This document shows positions 1 through 9,090 of a stretch of 64,000 nucleotides of DNA, in pieces. The translations under genes and the position numbers were made by a program. Location: contig DATIPO010000390.1 in NCBI GenBank assembly GCA_035471925.1, forward strand, positions 9,809 through 73,808, given 5' to 3'. How positions within the stretch are numbered: position 1 is the first letter of the stretch; each line of letters opens with the position of its first letter. The notes under the pieces were generated by a model. The model was not told the origin of the DNA. It saw nothing but the letters and a program-made list of their open reading frames with translations, and did no database searches. The stretch is from JANQFM01 sp035471925 (GTDB taxonomy: Bacteria; Acidobacteriota; UBA6911; RPQK01; DATIPO01).

Positions 1-1
1 T

Positions 2-532
2 GAAGCCCGCAACGAAGCCGAGCGCGAAAAGCTCTGGCAGGGACGTAAGAAAGCCTTCGGGGCCATGGGACGCATCGCCAAGGACCTCTACCTGCAAGAT
101 ACCGTCGTCCCCCGCACCCGCCTCAGCGAAGTGCTGGAAAAGATCTACGCCATCGCCGAGCGCCACGGACTGGCCCTGGTCAACGTCTTTCATGCCGGCG
201 ACGGCAACCTGCATCCCGTCCTGCTCTACGACGGCAGCAACCAGGAACACCTGGAGAAGGTGATGGAGGCCAGCCGTGAAATGGTGGAAGTCTCCATCGA
301 AGCCGGCGGCACACTGACGGGCGAGCACGGCGTAGGACTGGAAAAACGCGACTTCATGCCCTACATCTTTAGCGACGACGACCTCGACATCATGCGCCGC
401 ATCCGCAATCTCTTCGATCCGAAGCTATTGTGCAACCCTCAGAAAGTCCTCCCCACCACCAAGGTCTGCCAGGAATTCCGCGAACGCGGCCGCGCCTGCC
501 CCCCGCAACCCACCCAGGAACCGGCGGGATGA
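2..532 (+). CDS. FAD-linked oxidase, GlcD-like, C-terminal part (5' end outside window)
   Basis: The frame is open from the first bases of the window, so this is the last ~176 residues of a larger protein. The visible part matches the C-terminal cap of FAD-linked oxidases of the glycolate oxidase GlcD / D-lactate dehydrogenase family: HAGDGNLHP, then GGTLTGEHGVG, then a closing RNLFDPKLLCNPQKVLP. In this family the conserved His residues and GEHG motif lie at the substrate/flavin site and the enzyme oxidises 2-hydroxy acids, passing electrons to the respiratory chain or to a partner Fe-S subunit. An internal ATG at 65 exists but the homology begins before it. No partner subunit follows; the next gene starts 160 bp downstream. 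The family call is firm, the substrate is unknown. Confidence 0.9.
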   Translation, partial: EARNEAEREKLWQGRKKAFGAMGRIAKDLYLQDTVVPRTRLSEVLEKIYAIAERHGLALVNVFHAGDGNLHPVLLYDGSNQEHLEKVMEASREMVEVSIEAGGTLTGEHGVGLEKRDFMPYIFSDDDLDIMRRIRNLFDPKLLCNPQKVLPTTKVCQEFRERGRACPPQPTQEPAG

Positions 533-682
533 CGAGTGCTGCAGTCGTGAGTCCTAAGCCAGCGGGGCCCCTCGGCCAGCCCAGGATCAGCCTCTTCAGA
601 TTCGCTCGTCCTGCATAGGACATCCGCTTGGGCATGCACTGCATTGCCGCAGTCGGAGAGGGTGTTGGCGGGGCTGATTTGC

Positions 683-688
683 TAAGAT
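683..688 (+). promoter_or_regulatory. Candidate -10 box (TAAGAT) of a leaderless start
   Basis: TAAGAT ends 6 nt before the ATG at 695, which would place transcription start on or next to the start codon. No Shine-Dalgarno sequence is seen before this ATG and no good -35 is visible. It is one of about a dozen starts in the window with the same geometry. Confidence 0.4.
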
Positions 689-694
689 TCCTGG

Positions 695-2020
695 ATGCTT
701 CGGCTGACGTCAGCTTGGCTCAAACGATCAGTTCTTTTCATACCCCTGTGCCTGTTGGCGGGTTGTGCAGCGGAGGAGAAAGCACCCCAGGAGGTTCCTG
801 GGCAGGCCGCAGTGCGGACGGGGGCCGACCGGGTTTGGGAGGAGCCCTATCGCCAGTGGATCGCGGGCAAGCGGGTAGGATTGATCACGAACCACACAGG
901 CGTCGATTCGCAATTGCGCCTGACAGCCCAGCGCATGCAGGAGTCGCCCGAAGTTGACCTTACTGCCGTATTCGGTCCTGAACATGGATTCTTGGGACTG
1001 GCCCAAGCCGGCGAGGAAGTCGCCTCGTTGACAAGGGACGAGGTCGCTGCTCCAGAGGGCGACAACGGGGCGTCCGACTCGGCGGCCCAGGACGATAATA
1101 GAAGCGGAAACCAGCGGCCCCCCGCTGTCTACAGCCTATACGGAGAAACGCGGGCACCCACCGGGGAGATGCTGCGCGAGGTGGACGTGCTGGTTTACGA
1201 CATCCAAGACCTTGGAGTGCGCTTTTATACCTTCATCTCGACACTGGCGGAATGCCTCAAGGCAGCGGCGGCCAACGACACTCCCTTCATCGTCCTCGAC
1301 CGCCCGGCACCTCTAAACGGTGATGCCATCGAAGGTCCGCTGTTGGAAGAGGATCTAAGAAGTTTCGTGGGAGTCCACCCGCTGCCCGTCCGCTACGGAC
1401 TTACTTCCGGCGAACTGGCCCGGTTGCTGGCGGCCGAACTGGAACTGGAAGTCGACCTACGGGTCGTCCCGTTGGAAGGCTGGACCCGTTCGATGTGGTA
1501 TGAGCAGACAGGGCTGGAATGGATCGCTCCCTCGCCCAACATGCCTACGCTATCCACCGCCACCGTCTATCCGGGACTGTGCCTGATCGAGGGCACTAAC
1601 CTCTCGGAGGGCCGCGGCACGACGCGTCCTTTCGAGTGGATCGGGGCGCCTTGGCTCGACGCCGCCGCTCTCGCCGACCGGCTCAATGAACTGGGCCTGG
1701 CTGGCGTCCGCTTCCGTCCCCAAGCTTTCCAGCCCACCTTTTCCAAGTTTGCTGGGCGAAGCTGCAACGGGATCCAGGTCCATGTCTTGGACCGCGACCG
1801 GTTCGACTCCCTGGAAACCGCCCTCCATATCATCGGGCAGGTCCGCCAACTGCACCCCGACCGGCTTACGTTCCGCCCGGCTCACTTCGACCGCCTGATC
1901 GGCGACTCCTCCGTCCGCCCTCTCCTAGAATCCGACTCACCGCCCGCCCAAATCCTTGAAACCTGGAAAACCGTCCCCGCCGCGTTCAGCCAGCGCCGCC
2001 TCCCCTACCTGCTCTACTAG
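695..2020 (+). CDS. DUF1343 / NamZ-like exo-beta-N-acetylmuramidase lipoprotein
   Basis: The 441-residue protein starts with a lipoprotein signal: charged N-terminus, hydrophobic segment and lipobox LAGC at about residues 21-24, so it is probably anchored to a membrane outside the cytoplasm. The rest matches DUF1343: KRVGLITNHTGVD, FGPEHGFLG, VYDIQDLGVRFYTF, the FIVLDRPAPLNGD stretch, ApSPNMPT and EGTNLSEGRGTTRPFEWIGAPW. Members of this family (NamZ) cleave terminal N-acetylmuramic acid from peptidoglycan fragments in cell wall recycling. An insertion of about 30 low-complexity residues (near 110-140) lies between the second and third motif. The gene stands alone, with the end of an oxidase gene upstream and a convergent gene downstream. 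Family assignment is strong; activity is inferred. Confidence 0.9.
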   Translation: MLRLTSAWLKRSVLFIPLCLLAGCAAEEKAPQEVPGQAAVRTGADRVWEEPYRQWIAGKRVGLITNHTGVDSQLRLTAQRMQESPEVDLTAVFGPEHGFLGLAQAGEEVASLTRDEVAAPEGDNGASDSAAQDDNRSGNQRPPAVYSLYGETRAPTGEMLREVDVLVYDIQDLGVRFYTFISTLAECLKAAAANDTPFIVLDRPAPLNGDAIEGPLLEEDLRSFVGVHPLPVRYGLTSGELARLLAAELELEVDLRVVPLEGWTRSMWYEQTGLEWIAPSPNMPTLSTATVYPGLCLIEGTNLSEGRGTTRPFEWIGAPWLDAAALADRLNELGLAGVRFRPQAFQPTFSKFAGRSCNGIQVHVLDRDRFDSLETALHIIGQVRQLHPDRLTFRPAHFDRLIGDSSVRPLLESDSPPAQILETWKTVPAAFSQRRLPYLLY

Positions 2021-2118
2021 TGCAGCCCGTCAAAAGCTCTGAGCCAGCCCGTGGCGCTCTTGCACGCCTTCAGAGCCTGTCGCAAAAGTACGCACCATGA
2101 TATCCTCGAAGCACCGCT

Positions 2119-2237
2119 ATTCCACCCTTTTTCAGGGTTTATTTACCGATTTTAAGCTTACCCAGGGTGCCGCTCGGGCGCTTCGCGCCCTCACTCTACC
2201 CTGGGCTGACGAATGGCTCCCTGTCAGGGAGCCCAGA
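2119..2237 (+). repeat. Dispersed intergenic hairpin repeat, copy A (subtype I)
   Basis: This copy lies between the convergent genes ending at 2020 and 2381. It shares with copy B (14464-14586) the order CACCCTTT..CAGGGTT, then ACCC(A/G)GGGTGCCGCTC, CTCTACCCTGGGCTG and a terminal hairpin (GGCTCCCTGTCAGGGAGCC here). The left part 2021-2118 of this 360-bp gap shows nothing else recognisable. Confidence 0.75.
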
Positions 2238-2284
2238 CCCACCACAATCGCTCGCCCAGATGCCACAATCTCACTCATCCCAAC

Positions 2285-2322
2285 AAAAAACGGGGGCGGC
2301 GGAGTTGAATCCGCCGCCCCCG
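2285..2322 (-). terminator. Rho-independent terminator of the MddA-like gene
   Basis: Read on the minus strand, a perfect 12-bp GC stem (CGGGGGCGGCGG / CCGCCGCCCCCG) with an 8-nt loop is followed by six T residues. It lies about 60 bp beyond the stop of the leftward gene at 2381. Confidence 0.85.
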
Positions 2323-2380
2323 TGGATGGAGGACCGCCCGAGAGGCAGTTTCCCCCTTGCGATGGAGCGGGAATGGGCGG

Positions 2381-3145
2381 TTAGGCGGCTTCGGGTTGGC
2401 TCTTGGCCTTGCCGCCTTTGGGCGTGAAAGAGGGCACCAGCATGGGGACGCTTCGGCGGTAATCCACGTACTTGCTCCCGTGCTGAGCCATCAGGTCGCG
2501 CTCCTCCAGTTGAATGGCCACGAGGATGTATCCGGTGGTGGCCAAGGCGAAAACCAGGTGGGCCAGGGTCATGTGGGGCGTAGCCCAGAAGGCCAGCAGC
2601 CATCCCACGTAAAGCGGATGGCGCACATGCTTATAGGGTCCCGGCATCGTAAAGCGGACGGGCGTGTAGGGGATCTTGCGCAGGTAGAGCCAGACTTGGC
2701 GCAGCCCGAACAAGTCGAAGTGGTTGATCAAGAAGGTACTCACCAGCACCAGCAGGAATCCAAAGGTAAAGATTCCATAGAGGACGCCCGAAGCCACCGC
2801 GTCTTCCACCTGCCAGATGGTGACGCCCATGGGACGCCAGAAGTAGAACAGCGCGATCATGCACAGGCTGGAGGCCAGGACATAGGTGGGCCTTTCAGCA
2901 GGCTTGGGGATGTAGCGCGTGATGAGGCGCTTGAAAACCGGACGCGCCATGACGCTGTGCTGCACGGCGAAGGCCGTGAGCAGGACCAGGTTGACCAACA
3001 AAGCCGTGGCCAGGGGTGTCTCGGGCGCTGCGTCGATGGAGCGGGGCACCCAGAGGTTGCCCACCCATCCGTAGGCGTAGCAGAAAGTGGCGAAGAAGAT
3101 GGCGTAGCTGATGACTCCGTAAACGAAGACTGTAATGCGTTTCAT
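2381..3145 (-). CDS. MddA-like methanethiol S-methyltransferase (NnrU/isoprenylcysteine methyltransferase superfamily)
   Basis: This 254-residue integral membrane protein has about five to six hydrophobic helices. It ends in the cofactor-binding pattern of the isoprenylcysteine methyltransferase superfamily: GPYKHVRHPLYVGW, then LEERDL near the C-terminus. Length and these motifs resemble MddA, which methylates methanethiol to dimethyl sulfide using SAM, but other thiol or lipid methyltransferases share the fold. The start at 3145 is preceded by GAGGAG; a slightly earlier in-frame ATG overlaps that site. The gene follows a membrane protein gene by 14 bp and is closed by a strong terminator, so the two are probably co-transcribed. 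Superfamily is certain, MddA activity likely but unproven. Confidence 0.8.
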   Translation of the reverse strand: MKRITVFVYGVISYAIFFATFCYAYGWVGNLWVPRSIDAAPETPLATALLVNLVLLTAFAVQHSVMARPVFKRLITRYIPKPAERPTYVLASSLCMIALFYFWRPMGVTIWQVEDAVASGVLYGIFTFGFLLVLVSTFLINHFDLFGLRQVWLYLRKIPYTPVRFTMPGPYKHVRHPLYVGWLLAFWATPHMTLAHLVFALATTGYILVAIQLEERDLMAQHGSKYVDYRRSVPMLVPSFTPKGGKAKSQPEAA

Positions 3146-3159
3146 GGTTGTTGTTCTCC

Positions 3160-3672
3160 TCATTCCCGCCCCTGTGTGGGCGATTTGCGGATCAATTGAG
3201 TCCAGCGCCGGTAGAGGGGATCCGCGTAATCCTCGACCAGCAAACTCATCAAAATCAGTCCGGCAGCCGGCACGACTGCCAGATAAGGAACCGTCAAGGC
3301 AAACAGGACCACCAACCAGATGTCGGCGGCCAAGGCCGAACGGCAGCTCGAGGACTGAAGGTCGGCGATTCCCGGCAAACTCAGCAGCATCAGGAATCCG
3401 GGAAGTGCCAGGCCCAGTCCGAAGGGCACCAGGAAAAGAAGTCCGGTGTCGTCGGGCAGGGTGACAGTCAGCGACTTGATGGTGATGGCCACCAAGTGCC
3501 CCGCTCCCAGGACCGCGAACCACAGTCCGAAGAAAAGATGGAAGGCGATGGCCGCCTGCATCCGGGGAAGCATCCCGCGTCCTTGGCGTATGACATGCAC
3601 GGTCAAAGCTGAGAAGGAGGCGATGGTCGCCACCACCAGCCAAATCCGTTTGTCGAGGATGATCTCCAGCAT
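3160..3672 (-). CDS. Four-helix membrane protein of unknown function
   Basis: The 170-residue protein has about four hydrophobic segments (residues ~8-28, 40-66, 78-102 and 116-145) and a charged C-terminal tail. I do not recognise a family. It sits 14 bp upstream of the MddA-like methyltransferase gene on the same strand, so the products may act together in the membrane. A DUF4242 gene lies 112 bp further upstream in the same direction. Confidence 0.7.
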   Translation of the reverse strand: MLEIILDKRIWLVVATIASFSALTVHVIRQGRGMLPRMQAAIAFHLFFGLWFAVLGAGHLVAITIKSLTVTLPDDTGLLFLVPFGLGLALPGFLMLLSLPGIADLQSSSCRSALAADIWLVVLFALTVPYLAVVPAAGLILMSLLVEDYADPLYRRWTQLIRKSPTQGRE

Positions 3673-3784
3673 CGTTGGTGCCTCTGGGGGGGCCGTCCAG
3701 GACGCACCGACCGTCGGCGCTTCCCGGAGGGCCGATTGACGGACCCGCTAGTGGGGGCCCTGCACTCTCCGCCCGCGGCGGCTC

Positions 3785-4057
3785 TTAGTAGGCCGTCGCA
3801 GGATTGATGACCGCCTTGAGCTCGGAGATCTTGTTGGCCGGCAAGCCGGCTTCGGCGGCGTGCTTCTTGATGATGTCGGTGTTGGGCCCCCGATAGATGC
3901 AGTAGATCTTGTCGGGTGTGACGTAGCTGTGGTCCCATTCGATGTCGGGGCCAAGAAGGCGCAGCACCTCGCAGGACGTCTGTGAGGCGCCTCGAAGTTC
4001 TTCGCCGGTCATGTCGCCGACCTTGGGAATGTCTCTCTCAATCACATACTTAGGCAT
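3785..4057 (-). CDS. DUF4242 domain protein
   Basis: The 90-residue protein starts PKYVIERDIPKVG and contains DHSYVTPDKIYCIYRGPN and IKKHAAEAGLP, the pattern of the small ferredoxin-like DUF4242 family. Members have been reported as nickel-binding; their role is not settled. The start at 4057 is preferred because the family begins there and GGAAA lies just upstream; an in-frame extension to 4111 adds residues unlike the family. It is transcribed in the same direction as the two membrane protein genes downstream and could be the first gene of that group. The 273-bp region up to 4330 holds nothing else I can identify. Confidence 0.85.
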   Translation of the reverse strand: MPKYVIERDIPKVGDMTGEELRGASQTSCEVLRLLGPDIEWDHSYVTPDKIYCIYRGPNTDIIKKHAAEAGLPANKISELKAVINPATAY

Positions 4058-4330
4058 AACGTTTCCTTTCTCGATGTCGTCGCGGCGCGCCGTCTCAGCG
4101 CGCTCATCCATACATGCGAAGAAAGCTCCAAGCAGGGATCAAGGACGGGAGATTTCTCCCAGGAGACGCTATGGAAACTGAAGCGGACGAAGGTGCGCGA
4201 GCCGGCGGGCTAGGACGTCCGATGGAGGGCCAAAACGCAGCGGCGCATACGAAGCTGGGTCGGTAGACTTACAAGCCCACGGCAGGAGCGAGTGACCTGA
4301 CCCGGAGGTGGGACCCCTGCGGCCGCCTGG

Positions 4331-5032
4331 TCAGCGGGCGATCATCAGACACACGGCGCAGTCGACGCGCAGGCCGCCCTGCAGGGTGGTGACGCGGCGC
4401 AGCAGGACGCCTTCGCTGACGATATCCTCGCCCTCGATAACGTCGGGCGCGCACAAGAAGCCGCCCACCCCGCCTCCGCTGGAGCCGGCGCCGGCATAGG
4501 TGACCCCCTGCAACAGGCGGCGGACTTCGAAATCCTCGACCGCCGGACAGTCGCTGCGTCCCCAGAAGGTGTGGACCACCACGCCGCGTCTGGACTGCAA
4601 GGGTCCGGCCTGGTAGCCATGGGCCGAGCCCAGCGCGTTGTTGAAGACGAAGTTGACGGCCCGGGCCTCGTTGAAGGCGGCTTCGATGACGATTTGCCCG
4701 GCGTAGGACGTCAGTCCCGCGGCAGTCGCCAGTTCGCTGGCCAGGACGGTGTAGGTTCCGCCAGCCGGAATGCGCCCTTGGGCATCGAGTCCCGAGCCTA
4801 CGCCCGCCCCCGCCAATTGCTGGCTGGTCACCGAGACCGACTGGGTGGCGTCCCCCGAGGGAGGAAAGAGCTTGAAAGTCACCGTGCCGGCAGCGGATCC
4901 CGCGTTAGAAACCGCAACCCCGGTGTCGAAGTCGCCCGAGGCCAGATTAAAGGTCAGCACCGATTCCTCCTGCCCCAGCAAGGGAATCAGCACCAGGACC
5001 CACCACGCCGCAATCAAGAAGGCACGCTTCAT
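4331..5032 (-). CDS. Secreted beta-sandwich protein with C-terminal extension
   Basis: The 233-residue protein starts with a signal peptide (MKRAFLIAAWW, cleavage probably after ...LLGQ). The start has GAGGAG at ideal spacing. Residues ~25-160 look like the extracellular beta-sandwich seen in many acidobacterial secreted proteins: a FDTGVAVSN strand, GTVTFKLF, a TYTVLASEL segment, YAGQIVIEAAF, then a final GYQAGPL. The last ~70 residues include three Cys and no family I know. The protein ending at 53976 has a similar N-terminal plan. Function is unknown; a structural or adhesion role outside the cell is only a guess. The 5033-5280 gap shows no gene. Confidence 0.65.
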   Translation of the reverse strand: MKRAFLIAAWWVLVLIPLLGQEESVLTFNLASGDFDTGVAVSNAGSAAGTVTFKLFPPSGDATQSVSVTSQQLAGAGVGSGLDAQGRIPAGGTYTVLASELATAAGLTSYAGQIVIEAAFNEARAVNFVFNNALGSAHGYQAGPLQSRRGVVVHTFWGRSDCPAVEDFEVRRLLQGVTYAGAGSSGGGVGGFLCAPDVIEGEDIVSEGVLLRRVTTLQGGLRVDCAVCLMIAR

Positions 5033-5280
5033 GGTCAACTCTCCTCAGTCATTTATGATACATCCTCCAGGCCATCGATCGACTCGGGCTCGGACCCGAG
5101 CCGTACCAGTGGCGACGGAAAGCGGATGGACCGACCGCAGGCTAGCCCTCCTTTGCCAAGGTTGGACAGGGGTTGGCGCCTTGGAGGGCTTGGGCTTTGC
5201 TCCGGGTCCCAAACATGTTGAAATGCTACGCCCCGGGGGCAAGTCGAGGAGTCTTCAGCGAGAACAACCGGAGTGCCTCT

Positions 5281-6474
5281 TCATTGGGGCATGAAGAGTT
5301 GGGCCAGACGAAGGGCTTCGGGACGTCCGAAGCGGGCGAAAGCATTGGCGAACAGGACCACCACGAGCCTTTCCTGCGGGTAGGCCAGGACGAAAGCCCG
5401 GCCGCCCATGATGGCGCCGCCGTGATGGTAGATGGTGCGTCCCTGCCCGTCCTTGCCGATGCGCCATCCCAGCCCCACTTGGTAGTCGCGGTCGGAGGCC
5501 TTGGGCTGGGGCGTGAAGATTTCCTCCAGCGTCGAGGACTGGAGAAACCCCTCGCCCAGGTGAGCCGACGCAAAGGCCGCGAACTCGCTGGTGGACGAGA
5601 GCAGTCCGCCCCCCGGCCACTTGTAGCTGCTGTCGTTGCAGGGGGCGTTTCCGATCTGGCCGGTTTCAGGATGCAGGATGTAGAACTCGCTGCGCTTCTC
5701 GATAAGGGGGATATTGCGGTCAGTGGTGCTGCCCTCCATATCCAGCGGATCGAAGACTTGCTGGCGGATCAATGCCTCGAACGACTGCCCGGCAACCTTC
5801 TCCATCACGGCACCCAAGAGCGTGTAGCCGAAGGTGGAGTAATGATAAGCCTCTCCGGGCGGGTGTACGAGATCATCGTCGGCGAACAGGTCCAGGGCTG
5901 CCTCTAAGTCGTCCCAGCCCTGCAGGCGAATCCCGCCTTGAGGACCCACGAACGATCCGCAGCCTTGGGGATCTCCGGGGAGGTAGTGACGCACTCCGGC
6001 GGTGTGGGAGGCCAGTTGGCGCAGGGTCATCGGACTGTGCGCCAGGGGACTCTCGTCCGCCAGTTGGAGATAGTCCCGGGGCGAGGCGTCCCAATCCAGC
6101 TTCCCCTGTTCCTTGAGGCGGGCCATGGCCGCCACCGTGACCAGCTTCGACAGCGATCCGATACGGAAGAGCGTCTGGGGCGTGACGGGGACATCCTGCT
6201 CCAAGTCGGAGGACCCGAAGCCTTGGGAGAAAACCTCCTGGCCCCGGCGGACGACGGTGACCGACAGGCCGGGCAGATTGTTATGGCGCAGGACTTCCTC
6301 AGCGATCGAACGCGCGGTCTCCAGCGCGTCCTCGCGGCCTTGAGTTGGGGCAACCGCGCTCCTCGCAGCCAAGTTCTCCAGGGGCGCCGCGGCCAAGGAT
6401 GCGCTCTGGAAGGCGGCCAGAAGGCAAAAACTTGCCAGTAAGCAAAGGACTCGAACCGCAGTTCTATTCAGCAT
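5281..6474 (-). CDS. Secreted serine hydrolase, class C beta-lactamase / penicillin-binding fold
   Basis: The 397-residue protein carries a signal peptide (residues ~1-30) and the three motifs of the serine beta-lactamase-like superfamily: GSLSK (SxxK nucleophile, at about residue 107), YST inside EAYHYSTFGY (second motif), and HHGG near residue 347 (third motif, in place of KTG). This pattern is typical of the AmpC/AmpH/esterase branch (COG1680), which includes peptidoglycan DD-peptidases and esterases as well as beta-lactamases, so antibiotic resistance should not be assumed. A weak TACCGT box 6 nt before the ATG suggests a leaderless start. It is divergent from the regulator gene at 6675, which makes control by that regulator plausible. 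Confidence 0.85.
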   Translation of the reverse strand: MLNRTAVRVLCLLASFCLLAAFQSASLAAAPLENLAARSAVAPTQGREDALETARSIAEEVLRHNNLPGLSVTVVRRGQEVFSQGFGSSDLEQDVPVTPQTLFRIGSLSKLVTVAAMARLKEQGKLDWDASPRDYLQLADESPLAHSPMTLRQLASHTAGVRHYLPGDPQGCGSFVGPQGGIRLQGWDDLEAALDLFADDDLVHPPGEAYHYSTFGYTLLGAVMEKVAGQSFEALIRQQVFDPLDMEGSTTDRNIPLIEKRSEFYILHPETGQIGNAPCNDSSYKWPGGGLLSSTSEFAAFASAHLGEGFLQSSTLEEIFTPQPKASDRDYQVGLGWRIGKDGQGRTIYHHGGAIMGGRAFVLAYPQERLVVVLFANAFARFGRPEALRLAQLFMPQ

Positions 6475-6662
6475 GCCTGAACGGTAGCATCCATGACCCA
6501 CCATTGCTTGAGGATCCGTTGAGGAACACCTCATGCTTCCATCATGAAAGGGCTCCCGAGCCTTTGGGACGGGCCGGGAGCGCTGAGCTGGCCCGATTGA
6601 CTCTCGAGTCCAAAGGCGCGATGGTCCGGCACCTGAAACGGTTCCCTTCAAGTCCCAGGGGG

Positions 6663-6668
6663 TACAAT
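6663..6668 (+). promoter_or_regulatory. Candidate -10 box (TACAAT), leaderless start
   Basis: TACAAT lies exactly 6 nt before the ATG at 6675, with no Shine-Dalgarno sequence, so the mRNA would begin at the start codon. An upstream in-frame ATG near 6620 would put this box inside the coding region. Confidence 0.4.
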
Positions 6669-6674
6669 AGGTTC

Positions 6675-9017
6675 ATGCAGTCGGGACGCGGCGATGTGGC
6701 TTCTTACGATCTGGGGGAATGGAAAGTCTACCCGACTCTGAACCGCTTGCGGCGGGCCGGCGAGGACCGCTTGCTGGAGCCCAAGGTCATGCGCGTCCTT
6801 CAAGTGCTGGCGCGCGAGGCGCCTGAAGTCGTCCCCCGTCAACGGCTGATGGAAGAGGTGTGGCCCCAGGAATATGTGACCGAGCACGTGCTCTCGCGCT
6901 CCATCTCGGAACTGCGGCGAGCCCTGGGAGACGATGCCCGCTCGCCCCGTTACGTCGAGACCATCCGCAAGGGCGGCTACCGTCTGTTGGAGGTCCCGAG
7001 GCATGCTGATGCCGTTATCGAACCCGATCAGGACGCTCCGTCCAGGGCCGCTTTAGCTGCTCCCAACCAACAGCGTGCAGCTCAGTCCTCCTCGGGGCGA
7101 GGCTCTTCGATGTCTCCCGGCCAGGCCAAGGGACGGTTCGTCCCGCCGGGGACGGCCAAAATGGACTGGCGACGTTCCGGCCTGATCACCGCGCTGGTGA
7201 TGGTCCTGGTCTTGGTGGCGGGAACATTCTGGGTGCTGCGTCCCTGGAAAAGCCCCCGGGCCGATGAAATGCGCCCGGCTGTCCCCCTGACCAGCCATCC
7301 GGGCTCGGAGGTCGATCCTGTCCTTTCGCCTGACGGCGCCTTGCTGGCTTTCTCCTGGGACGGTCCCGATCGAGCCAATTACGACATCTATCTGCAGACT
7401 CTGGGAGAATCGTCGCCCCGTCGCCTCACCCGCCATCCGGGCGAAGACAAAAACCCCGTTTTCTTTCCCGACGGCAGGCGCATCGCCTTTGTGCGTTCGG
7501 CTCCCGGAGAGGAAGGGATTTATGCCCTCAGCCTGACCCGCTCACCCTCCTCCGCGAGCGCGGCCGACATCGAGGCCGGCCCGGAAGTCCTGCTCACCCG
7601 CTGCAACACGGGCGACATCCCCGACCTGGCCCTGTCGCCGGAGGGACGCTTCCTCTACTTCTCGGATGTGCCCGCCCATGGACGCCCTCCCTCGGCCATC
7701 TATCGCCTCGACCTGGAGCTGGGCCGCCGCGAAGCCGTCACCCGTCCTCCCGAGTACGCCTTTGGGGACCGCGACTTGGCGCTTTCCCACGACGGATCGC
7801 GGCTGGCCTTCGCACGCGCCGAAATAGCGGGAATCGAGGAGCTCTTCGTCACCGACTTAGGCAGCGGACGGACCCGTCAACTGACCTCCCAAGACGAATC
7901 GATCATGGGCCTGTCCTGGACGCCGGAGGACCGCGAGATCCTCTTCGCCAGCAGCCGCGAAGTCCTCAACCTGCTGTGGAGCGTCCGTGCCGACGGTTCG
8001 GCGCCGGCTCGGGTCCTGCCCGACTTCGGAGAGCAATTGCATGATCCTTACCTCAGCCGCCGGACGTCGCGGCTGGTCTTCGAGCACAAGGACGTCCAAA
8101 GCAACCTCTGGAGAGCCGAGCGAGGGGGCCTGGGCTCCGATGAGCACCTGATCCTGAGCCAACCTCTGGCTCCTTCGACGCGGTGGGACATCGCTCCAAC
8201 CGTGGCCCCGGACGGGCGGATCGCCTTCATCTCGACTCGCTCGGGCTATCCCGCCCTGTGGACGCAGGATCCGCTTTCCGGCGACCTGCTGCGGCTCACT
8301 GACGCTTCTCTTCTCCCCGGACGTCCGGCCTGGGGTCCCGAGGGTCGCTGGCTGATCTTCTCCGACCGCTCGAGAGGACAAGCCGACTTGGTCCGGATCG
8401 ATTCCGCGGGAGGAGCGCCAGTCCGTCTCACCGACTCCGCCCACAACGAGGTGGGCCCCTCCTTCTCCCATGATGGCCGCGCCCTCTACTTCGGCTCCGA
8501 CCAGAGCGGGCAGTGGCAGTTGATGCGCTGCCTGCTTACGGAAACGCCAGCCTCCCGCAGCGAGACGGAAGACGGAAAATCCAGGGGCGGCACCTCCCTC
8601 CTGAGCGACCCCGAGGCGGCGGCGTCCGGGGGCGCCATCCGAGGCGTCGAATCACCTGATGGACGCTTCCTCTACTTCGCCCGCCACAGCCGTCCCGGAC
8701 TGTGGCGCAAGGCCCTGCCCGAGGGCCCCGAATCTTTGGTTACCTCAGGACCAATGGCGGGAGCTTGGATGGACTGGACCCTTCACGGGGGCACACTCTA
8801 CTACCTTGAACACCGTGCCAATGAATCCGTCCTGTCGAGCTTAGTCAACGCTTCCCAGGCGGCCGCGTCTCCTTCCTCCAACCCTGCGCGGCGCCTGACC
8901 GTCCCGCGGCCTCTCTACCCCGGCGGAGGCTTAGCTCTGACAAGGAATGGCACCGCCTTCTACCTGACCGTCCTCGACCGCAGCGAAAGCGACATCCTCA
9001 TGGCCCCATGGCCTTGA
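6675..9017 (+). CDS. CadC-like membrane regulator: OmpR-type winged helix, one TM helix, TolB-like propeller
   Basis: The 780-residue protein has an N-terminal OmpR/PhoB-type winged helix (residues ~10-105; recognition region EHVLSRSISELRRALGDD and closing TIRKGGYRLL), a linker, one transmembrane helix (~170-195) and a long C-terminal region of PD40/TolB-type propeller blades (repeated DPVLSPDGALLAFSW-like units with SPDG or FPDGRR). This is the plan of one-component membrane regulators such as CadC: the propeller would face the periplasm and sense a ligand or protein while the winged helix binds DNA. No phospho-acceptor domain is present. The nearest divergent gene is the serine hydrolase at 6474, a plausible target. 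The architecture is clear, the signal unknown. Confidence 0.85.
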   Translation: MQSGRGDVASYDLGEWKVYPTLNRLRRAGEDRLLEPKVMRVLQVLAREAPEVVPRQRLMEEVWPQEYVTEHVLSRSISELRRALGDDARSPRYVETIRKGGYRLLEVPRHADAVIEPDQDAPSRAALAAPNQQRAAQSSSGRGSSMSPGQAKGRFVPPGTAKMDWRRSGLITALVMVLVLVAGTFWVLRPWKSPRADEMRPAVPLTSHPGSEVDPVLSPDGALLAFSWDGPDRANYDIYLQTLGESSPRRLTRHPGEDKNPVFFPDGRRIAFVRSAPGEEGIYALSLTRSPSSASAADIEAGPEVLLTRCNTGDIPDLALSPEGRFLYFSDVPAHGRPPSAIYRLDLELGRREAVTRPPEYAFGDRDLALSHDGSRLAFARAEIAGIEELFVTDLGSGRTRQLTSQDESIMGLSWTPEDREILFASSREVLNLLWSVRADGSAPARVLPDFGEQLHDPYLSRRTSRLVFEHKDVQSNLWRAERGGLGSDEHLILSQPLAPSTRWDIAPTVAPDGRIAFISTRSGYPALWTQDPLSGDLLRLTDASLLPGRPAWGPEGRWLIFSDRSRGQADLVRIDSAGGAPVRLTDSAHNEVGPSFSHDGRALYFGSDQSGQWQLMRCLLTETPASRSETEDGKSRGGTSLLSDPEAAASGGAIRGVESPDGRFLYFARHSRPGLWRKALPEGPESLVTSGPMAGAWMDWTLHGGTLYYLEHRANESVLSSLVNASQAAASPSSNPARRLTVPRPLYPGGGLALTRNGTAFYLTVLDRSESDILMAPWP

Positions 9018-9090
9018 TCGCCCCACCGATTCGCTTTTGTTTCTGAACATTTGACGGCTGAGCGTGTCCTCCCCACCTAAGGAGTGCCGC

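Noticed and set aside
5281..6474. A beta-lactamase resistance gene
   Set aside because: The motifs (SxxK, YST, HxG) fit the broad COG1680 group of esterases and DD-peptidases; nothing points to beta-lactam hydrolysis.
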